Source: Pandoraea oxalativorans (GTDB lineage Bacteria > Pseudomonadota > Gammaproteobacteria > Burkholderiales > Burkholderiaceae). From it: 64,000 nt of DNA. Of the stretch, positions 58,781-64,000 are shown one piece after another. Under the pieces are notes generated by a model. That model was given only the letters and a program-made list of their open reading frames with translations, did not search any database and was not told the DNA's origin. The stretch covers positions 4,960,001 through 5,024,000 of the forward strand of contig NZ_CP011253.3 of assembly GCF_000972785.3 (NCBI RefSeq). The letters run 5' to 3'. The position numbers and the translations under genes are program-made. How positions within the stretch are numbered: position 1 is the first letter of the stretch; the number at the start of each line of letters is the position of its first letter.

Positions 58781-58805
58781 AATGAGAATCTATATCAGTC
58801 TCATT
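58781..58805 (+). promoter_or_regulatory. Candidate Fur box upstream of the siderophore receptor
   Basis: AATGAGA (58781-58787) and TCTCATT (58799-58805) are perfect inverted arms around an 11-base AT-rich core, close to the Fur consensus. It overlaps the predicted transcription start, so iron-loaded Fur would block expression. Confidence 0.7.
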
Positions 58806-58879
58806 AACAAAAACTACTAAACCGTGCGTTACCTGGCCTGCGAAGTGTCCGAAGGTGGCGCCGCAGCTGGAACACACGT

Positions 58880-61144
58880 ATGTCTACCGCCTTTCAGACG
58901 CGCGAGCGTCTGCTCGCCGTCGCCTGCGCCCTGGTCGTCGCTGGCAGCTTCGCCGCCCAGTCCGCTCACGCTCAAACGCCCGCCAACCCCACGAACCCCG
59001 GCGACGCCGCGCCGCAAGCCGCTGGCTCGACCAACGCCCCGACCGTCGCGCTGCCCACGACGCAGGTCAACGACAGCGCCGTGCCGTCGGCCATGCAGAC
59101 CAAGACACTGCCGTCGTACAAGTTCGTCGCCCCGCTGCGCGACACGCCGCGCTCGATCACGGTCATTCCCGAAGAGCTGATCAAGCAGACGAACGCCACG
59201 ACCTTCGCCGACGCGCTCAAGACCGTGCCCGGCATCACGTTCCTCGGTGGCGACGCTGCGGCAAACCCGTCGGCCGACCGTCCTGTGATTCGCGGCTTCG
59301 AATCGCGTAACTCGATCTTTGTGGACGGCATGCGCGACTCGGGCGTGCAGAATCGCGAGACGTTCGACATCGAGAACATCAGCGTCATCAAGGGTCCGGA
59401 CTCGGTCTACGCCGGACGTGGCGCCGTGGGTGGCAGCATCGATATCACCACGAAGACACCGCGACTGGAAGACTTCACCAACGCGAGCTTCGGTCTCGGG
59501 ACCAACAGCTACAAGCGTCTGACGATGGACGTGAACCGTCAGGTGAACGACCAGACCGCCGTGCGCCTGAACGTGATGGGTCACGACGCCGATCAGGCCG
59601 GTCGCAACAACATCTACAGCAAGCGCTGGGGTATCGCACCGTCGGTAGCGTTCGGCCTGAACAGCCCAACGACCGTCACGATCAGCTACTACCACCTGAA
59701 TTCGTACGACATGCCGGACTTCAGCGCGCCGTTCCGCTCGGCGGGCGGCACGCCGGACGGCGGCTTCCAGCGCAATCAGTTCTATGGTCTGAACAATCGC
59801 GATTACCGTCGTGGTCAGACGGACACAGGCGAAATCAAGGTCGAACATCGCATCAACGACACATGGAAGTTCAAGAACACCACGATGGTCGGGCGCTCGA
59901 CGCTCGATTACGTCGCCACGAACCCGCAGTTCCAGTCGGCCACGTCGAACATCATCTCGCTGCAAGCCAAGAGCGGTAAGTACGCCACCAACAGCATCGC
60001 CAATCAGACGGAACTGACCGGCAAGGCCACGCTGTTCGGCTTCGAGCACACGCTCACGACGGGTCTGGAGTTCAGCAACGAGCAAAGCCGTTACGAGGGC
60101 TATCTCGTCGCGGACAGCGCGGGCAACAACATCCGCTCGGGCGGTCCGTGCTCGGTCGCCTACAACTGCACGACCATCGGCAACTGGAACCCGGACAATC
60201 CGTGGACCGGTAGTCTCACGCTCAATGGCGACAAGGGTTTCCCGGGCGCTGCCACCAACACGCGCACGAACACCGCATCGGCCTATCTGTTCGACAGCGT
60301 GAAGCTCTCGGAGCGCTGGCTGCTCAATGCCGGTGCGCGCTTCGACCGCTTCGACGTGAGCGCCGTGCAAGCGGGCGCACCGGACCTTAACAACACCTCG
60401 AATCTGTTCAGCTTCCAGTTGGGTGTGGTCTACAAGGTATTGCCGTCGTTGAGCCTGTATGCGTCATACGGCACGTCGGCCAACCCGCCGGGCGCGAACA
60501 GCGGTCTGGGCGGCGGTACCGATCAGATCACGGCGACCAACAACAACCTCTCGCCCGAGCGCAGCCGCAACATCGAAGTCGGCGCGAAGTGGGACGTGAT
60601 CGACCAGCGCCTGTCGCTGACCGCCGCGCTGTTCCAGACGGACAAGACGAACGCTCGCGTCTCCGACGGTCTGGGCGGCACGATCAACGCCGGTAGTCAG
60701 CGCGTGCGCGGTGCAGAACTCGGCTGGGCGGGCAATCTGACGAACCACTGGCGCGTGTTCGGCGGCTACTCGTACCTGAACGCGATCACGACCGACGCCG
60801 GTCCTGCCGCTGCGCCGGGCTCGAACGGTCTGCCAATGGTGATGGTGCCCAAGCACAACCTGACGCTTTGGACCGACTACGAGGTGATGCCGAAGCTCAC
60901 GCTGGGCGCAGGCATGACGCTCTCGAGCCTGACCTACGCATCGGTGTCGTCCACCGTTCGCAAGTGGACGCCGGGTTACGCCCGCTTCGACGCGGTCGCC
61001 ACGTACCGTGTGTCGCGCTCGGTCGATCTGCAACTGAACGTGCAGAACATCTTCGACAAGAAGTACTACGCCAGCGCGTACCCGATCTACGCCACGTGGG
61101 CACCGGGCCGTACCGCCATGCTGACGCTGAACTTCCATCAGTAA
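58880..61144 (+). CDS. TonB-dependent siderophore receptor (catecholate type, Fiu-like)
   Basis: 754 aa. Signal peptide cut near AHA|Q (about 31). Plug domain (about 75-220): PRSITVIPEELI, ADALKTVPGITF, PVIRGFESRNSIFVDGMRD, VIKGPDSVYAGRGAVGGSI. A 22-strand barrel follows, with NLSPERSRNIEVGAKWD and INAGSQRVRGAELG blocks and the final strand APGRTAMLTLNFHQ; the C-terminal residue is Gln rather than Phe. Imports ferric siderophore with TonB-ExbBD energy. The Fur box upstream agrees with iron control. No siderophore synthesis genes are in the window, so the ligand may be a xenosiderophore. Confidence 0.92.
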   Translation: MSTAFQTRERLLAVACALVVAGSFAAQSAHAQTPANPTNPGDAAPQAAGSTNAPTVALPTTQVNDSAVPSAMQTKTLPSYKFVAPLRDTPRSITVIPEELIKQTNATTFADALKTVPGITFLGGDAAANPSADRPVIRGFESRNSIFVDGMRDSGVQNRETFDIENISVIKGPDSVYAGRGAVGGSIDITTKTPRLEDFTNASFGLGTNSYKRLTMDVNRQVNDQTAVRLNVMGHDADQAGRNNIYSKRWGIAPSVAFGLNSPTTVTISYYHLNSYDMPDFSAPFRSAGGTPDGGFQRNQFYGLNNRDYRRGQTDTGEIKVEHRINDTWKFKNTTMVGRSTLDYVATNPQFQSATSNIISLQAKSGKYATNSIANQTELTGKATLFGFEHTLTTGLEFSNEQSRYEGYLVADSAGNNIRSGGPCSVAYNCTTIGNWNPDNPWTGSLTLNGDKGFPGAATNTRTNTASAYLFDSVKLSERWLLNAGARFDRFDVSAVQAGAPDLNNTSNLFSFQLGVVYKVLPSLSLYASYGTSANPPGANSGLGGGTDQITATNNNLSPERSRNIEVGAKWDVIDQRLSLTAALFQTDKTNARVSDGLGGTINAGSQRVRGAELGWAGNLTNHWRVFGGYSYLNAITTDAGPAAAPGSNGLPMVMVPKHNLTLWTDYEVMPKLTLGAGMTLSSLTYASVSSTVRKWTPGYARFDAVATYRVSRSVDLQLNVQNIFDKKYYASAYPIYATWAPGRTAMLTLNFHQ

Positions 61145-61387
61145 GCGCGTCGTTGTCAGTCCGCTCAGGTTGCTGATCGGGCTGACGCCACCTCGATTCG
61201 TTGTTACAGCGAATCCTGATTTCAAACACCCGACTCACACCGCCCGTTTCATTGTGTGCCCCCGATCTGCGTGACATGATGACGCCGCGCCGCAGACGGG
61301 ACGCCATTCGAGCGTCCCCGCAACGCGTGAAAACCATCAGAAGACGTTCTTCATAACGCAGTTTGCCTATTCGTACGGGGGTTCGAG

Positions 61388-62512
61388 ATGGCAAATCGGG
61401 GTGTCGCTGTCACCGCGTGTGCCAATGCCGCGCGGTCGTTCGTCATCGTTGTCGCCATCGCCGCACTCGCGGGATGTTCGGCGATTCAGTTCCGAAAAAC
61501 AGAAACCTTGCAAAGCGCTGCCGATGGATTCGATGGCGCAGTGAAGGCGTCCGCGAGCGCGCTCGAGACGGAGCGTCAGGCACGTCCGCGCGCACGGCGT
61601 GCGGAGGCCGTCGAGTACTACGTCCGGACATTCCGAACCGCACCGAACGCGGACATCAATACGAAAAATGAACTCGGGTTCGCCCGCTTCGTTTGCGCCG
61701 GGGCCGATGACTTCGTTCGGGAACGCGCAGCTATGAGGTTTTCGGCTACGTATTCGACCGGTCTCAAGACGGTGCTAGCCCCCGGCGATGCTTCGATCGG
61801 TGGCCAATGGAAGCGCTTCCAAGAGGCGCGCCAACCGATTGAGGTTGCCAGTCTGCCCGACACGGTCGCACCGGAAGACGCGGTGCGAAAGTGCGCGGAG
61901 GACCTTGCGGTGAAACTCGGCACCTGGAAAGGCCGTAAGACGACAGACGGCGACCAGGAGACGCCGTTTGTCGCCATTCCGCTGGCCGTCGAAGCCTACA
62001 AGGCCATCATCGCGCTTGTTGAGACGGGAATGACGGCTTACAACGACATGGCCGCCAAGGAGCGCTTCGCGGATTATGTTCACGCCTACCACAAGGAATT
62101 CGACAAGGTGATGAACAACGACTTTCGCGCGAAGTCTCTTGAGAACGCGTGGACCAATCGCCAGATGGTCGCGCTGCAACGCCCGTTGGCCACCTTCCGC
62201 AAAATATTCGTCACGCCCGACGGCATCTCGGCCGCCGCCGACGACATTCGCATTCGTGAACTGGGCTTGCTGGCGAACGAACAACTCGCCGAATACGACG
62301 CGCTCAGCGCCAGCCCGTCGCCGGTCATCGTGCGCCAAAAGCTCATCGATGCGGAGGCTCAGCTCGTCACGCTGGTCGACGATAAGCACGTCCCGATTTC
62401 AGATCTCGTCGCGCTTTTCAACGAACTGAAAGCGGACTTCGAGAAGGCCAAGACCCAATATGCCGCCGCAGATGCTGCCGTGCGCGCCGTTCCGCAAGCG
62501 TGGAAGCAATGA
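61388..62512 (+). CDS. Lipoprotein of unknown function, coupled to a trypsin-like protease
   Basis: 374 aa. Lipobox ALAG|C at Cys30. The mature part is mainly helical with heptad-like stretches (SAADGFDGAVKASASALETE; a C-terminal FNELKADFEKAKTQYAAADA). There is a two-cysteine pattern (FVCAGADDF, AVRKCAEDL) that could form a disulfide. I recognise no family. Its stop overlaps the protease start (ATGA), so the pair is surely co-translated. It could be a membrane anchor, substrate or inhibitor of the protease. Confidence 0.8.
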   Translation: MANRGVAVTACANAARSFVIVVAIAALAGCSAIQFRKTETLQSAADGFDGAVKASASALETERQARPRARRAEAVEYYVRTFRTAPNADINTKNELGFARFVCAGADDFVRERAAMRFSATYSTGLKTVLAPGDASIGGQWKRFQEARQPIEVASLPDTVAPEDAVRKCAEDLAVKLGTWKGRKTTDGDQETPFVAIPLAVEAYKAIIALVETGMTAYNDMAAKERFADYVHAYHKEFDKVMNNDFRAKSLENAWTNRQMVALQRPLATFRKIFVTPDGISAAADDIRIRELGLLANEQLAEYDALSASPSPVIVRQKLIDAEAQLVTLVDDKHVPISDLVALFNELKADFEKAKTQYAAADAAVRAVPQAWKQ

Positions 62513-63732
62513 GCCGACTTACCCACCTGATCGCCGCTTGCGTGCTAATGCTTGGGATCGGCCCGCACGCGCTCGCTCAATCTCCCGTTGCCAACATTTC
62601 ACCTGAGGCCAAGTCGCAAGTGCTCGATGAAGCCCGCGCATCGGGTATCAAGAAGATACTGAATCGGCAGGATCGATTGTTGAAGCAAGAACAAGCTTCG
62701 CTCTTCGGCAAGAAGTCCGCTGAAGCCAAATCTCGCCTGTATATCATTGTGCAGACGCGCGAAAACATCGCCTCTGCCAATCAGCTGATCGACGGCAAAC
62801 CGCCGACGTCGCCCGACAAGATCGTCACAGGCCTGGAAACCATCCTGAAGACCATGCGCCCGACATATGGCATTTGTTCCGGCGCCCCGATTCTCAATGG
62901 TCAGTTCAAAGATCCGGATGCGTGGAAGAACGCGATCGATCAGGTATCGAGCCCGATCGCTGCAGTAGCGCGCAGCGTCGGCGTCATCTTCACGTACAAG
63001 AACGAACAGGCGGTCGTTGGTCAGCCGGGAGCGACCGTTTTCGTTGTCGGAAAATCGCATGTCATGACGAATCGCCACGTCATTCAGGAATACGCATATA
63101 TCGACGGTGCTGGTAAATGGCACATGAAGAAGGATAAGCTGGTGCTCAGAGTGTCATTCCCGTGGGAATACTCGAAGTGCCTCTCTCGTACGACCCCGCG
63201 CAATGTGCGCATCGTCGCAATCGAAGATGTCGGCAATCTGGACGACAAATACGCCGACTTCGCAATTCTTCGCACCGAAGACAATGCGCTACCACCGCCT
63301 GCCCCACTGGCGGACACTTACGATCTGGGAGAACAGGATCGTGTCGCGGTGATAGGGTATCCCGCACCTCCTTTGATGTGCGGCACGGCCTCCGGCGGCA
63401 AGCTCTGCACGAGCCTGAATAGTGAACAGATCAAGGCCGTCTTCGGGCTTCCCGATCAGTCCGTACCGTTCTCCGTCGAGCGATTTGCACCGGGCTACGT
63501 CATTCCCGGACCGATGCTGGACGAATCACAGTTCGCCTATGACGCGTCGACGTGGGAAGGCAACTCCGGTTCGCCCGTCATACGCCTATCGGATGGCAAG
63601 GTCGTCGGCCTGCATTTCGGGGGAGACAGCGAAAGTAACGACGACGAATCGTCGATGATCGGGATCGCCAACTACGCCATCAAAGTCCAGCGGATTCGAC
63701 AGGCGCTTCTGAAGGCCAACGTAACGCAGTAA
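62509..63732 (+). CDS. Secreted trypsin-like serine protease with helical N-terminal domain
   Basis: 407 aa. Signal peptide cut near ALA|Q (about 23). Residues 30-145 are helical and lysine-rich. The chymotrypsin-fold domain (about 150-405) has catalytic His190 (VMTNRHVIQ), Asp250 (KYADFAILR) and Ser353 (WEGNSGSPV), with GLHFGGD beyond. Extra cysteines (C224; C291/C300) may form disulfides. The pattern is of S1 family proteases such as V8/DegP-like enzymes, but no PDZ is present. A GTG at 62500 is possible; ATG 62509 is chosen for its ATGA overlap with the lipoprotein gene. Confidence 0.87.
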   Translation: MSRLTHLIAACVLMLGIGPHALAQSPVANISPEAKSQVLDEARASGIKKILNRQDRLLKQEQASLFGKKSAEAKSRLYIIVQTRENIASANQLIDGKPPTSPDKIVTGLETILKTMRPTYGICSGAPILNGQFKDPDAWKNAIDQVSSPIAAVARSVGVIFTYKNEQAVVGQPGATVFVVGKSHVMTNRHVIQEYAYIDGAGKWHMKKDKLVLRVSFPWEYSKCLSRTTPRNVRIVAIEDVGNLDDKYADFAILRTEDNALPPPAPLADTYDLGEQDRVAVIGYPAPPLMCGTASGGKLCTSLNSEQIKAVFGLPDQSVPFSVERFAPGYVIPGPMLDESQFAYDASTWEGNSGSPVIRLSDGKVVGLHFGGDSESNDDESSMIGIANYAIKVQRIRQALLKANVTQ

Positions 63733-64000
63733 CTACTCCGCCTCGTTACATGCAGGCGTGAGCACGCCCATCGATCCTTGCTGATAGCGGCGCGTGAGGG
63801 CGACCAGATCGGCTTCGTCGCGTGCGGCGAAGTTGCCGCGATAGACCACTGGGGCGTCCAGCGGTTCGCCGCCGACAAGCATCAGTCGTGCGCCGCTGCG
63901 TCCCGCCAGTTGCCACGTGCCGGGCGGCAACAACAATGCCTGAACGCTGCCTTCGGCGCGCAACGGGTGTCCGGCGAGCGCCGCATCACCCTGTGCGATC
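63733..64000 (-). CDS. Pirin-like protein, C-terminal part (runs off the window)
   Basis: At least 88 codons, open to the window edge at 64000. The C-terminus has a cupin-like ending: RLMLVGGEPLDAPVVYRGNFAARDE followed by RYQQGSMGVL, which matches the end of pirin family proteins (GEPL.EP...GPFV pattern). Iron-binding pirin motifs would lie in the N-terminal domain outside the window. Convergent with the protease gene, with no gap. Confidence 0.7.
   Translation of the reverse strand, partial: IAQGDAALAGHPLRAEGSVQALLLPPGTWQLAGRSGARLMLVGGEPLDAPVVYRGNFAARDEADLVALTRRYQQGSMGVLTPACNEAE

Overview
The window reads as chromosomal DNA of a high-GC betaproteobacterium of the Burkholderiales, most likely Burkholderiaceae (Pandoraea or a close relative). 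This is inferred from the Burkholderia-type trimeric porin, the PaaN/PaaG/PaaI/PaaK phenylacetate genes, the rpe-gph-trpE order, the 16S-tRNA-Ile-tRNA-Ala-23S-5S operon and the protein style. No database search was possible.

Layout. 0.1-8.6 kb is housekeeping and metabolism: coq7, a porin, a MarR regulator, a zinc aminopeptidase lipoprotein, a molybdopterin oxidoreductase, an M20 amidohydrolase and a DUF3047 lipoprotein. 8.7-17.7 kb is a dense insertion-sequence cluster: an IS21 element whose istA is broken by an IS3 element, then an IS66 element, an IS2-group IS3 element and a truncated IS110 transposase, all packed against the 3' end of an rRNA operon. 18.1-23.7 kb is that complete rRNA operon on the minus strand, with its terminator, two boxA sites and a promoter. 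23.9-32.2 kb holds an amino-acid-binding lipoprotein, an enoyl-CoA hydratase and the plus-strand phenylacetate set paaN, 3-oxoadipyl-CoA thiolase, paaG, paaI and paaK, with a TetR-type palindrome ahead of paaN. 32.3-37.9 kb has mltA, apaG, rpe, gph and trpE. 38-44.7 kb is a drug/xenobiotic efflux operon (NodT-type outer-membrane lipoprotein, HlyD adaptor, double-ATPase ABC transporter, second ABC permease), followed by a PhaC-like DUF3141 protein with a histone-like tail, a two-component system, DsbD and a TlpA-like thioredoxin. 52.5-57 kb carries trpG-trpD-trpC, a CYTH triphosphatase and ung. 57-64 kb has a HipBA-type toxin-antitoxin pair, a Fur-box-linked TonB siderophore receptor, an overlapping lipoprotein/trypsin-like protease pair and the end of a pirin-like gene.

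How the genes work together. The tryptophan genes are the most interesting system. trpE and trpGDC lie about 15 kb apart, and each is preceded by its own short Trp-rich leader peptide and hairpins. That is the signature of two independent ribosome-mediated attenuators controlling the two halves of one pathway (anthranilate synthase TrpE plus TrpG). The trpE unit ends at a 16-bp terminator hairpin. The paa genes form a partial phenylacetyl-CoA pathway: activation by PaaK, ring-epoxide isomerisation by PaaG, ring opening and aldehyde oxidation by PaaN, thiolysis, and PaaI rescue. The paaABCDE epoxidase genes are not in this window. The DsbD/TlpA pair would pass electrons to periplasmic thiol substrates.

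Limits. Start sites, promoters and operators are read by eye. Insertion-sequence ends are given where inverted repeats are visible; target duplications were generally not found, which suggests rearrangement within the cluster.
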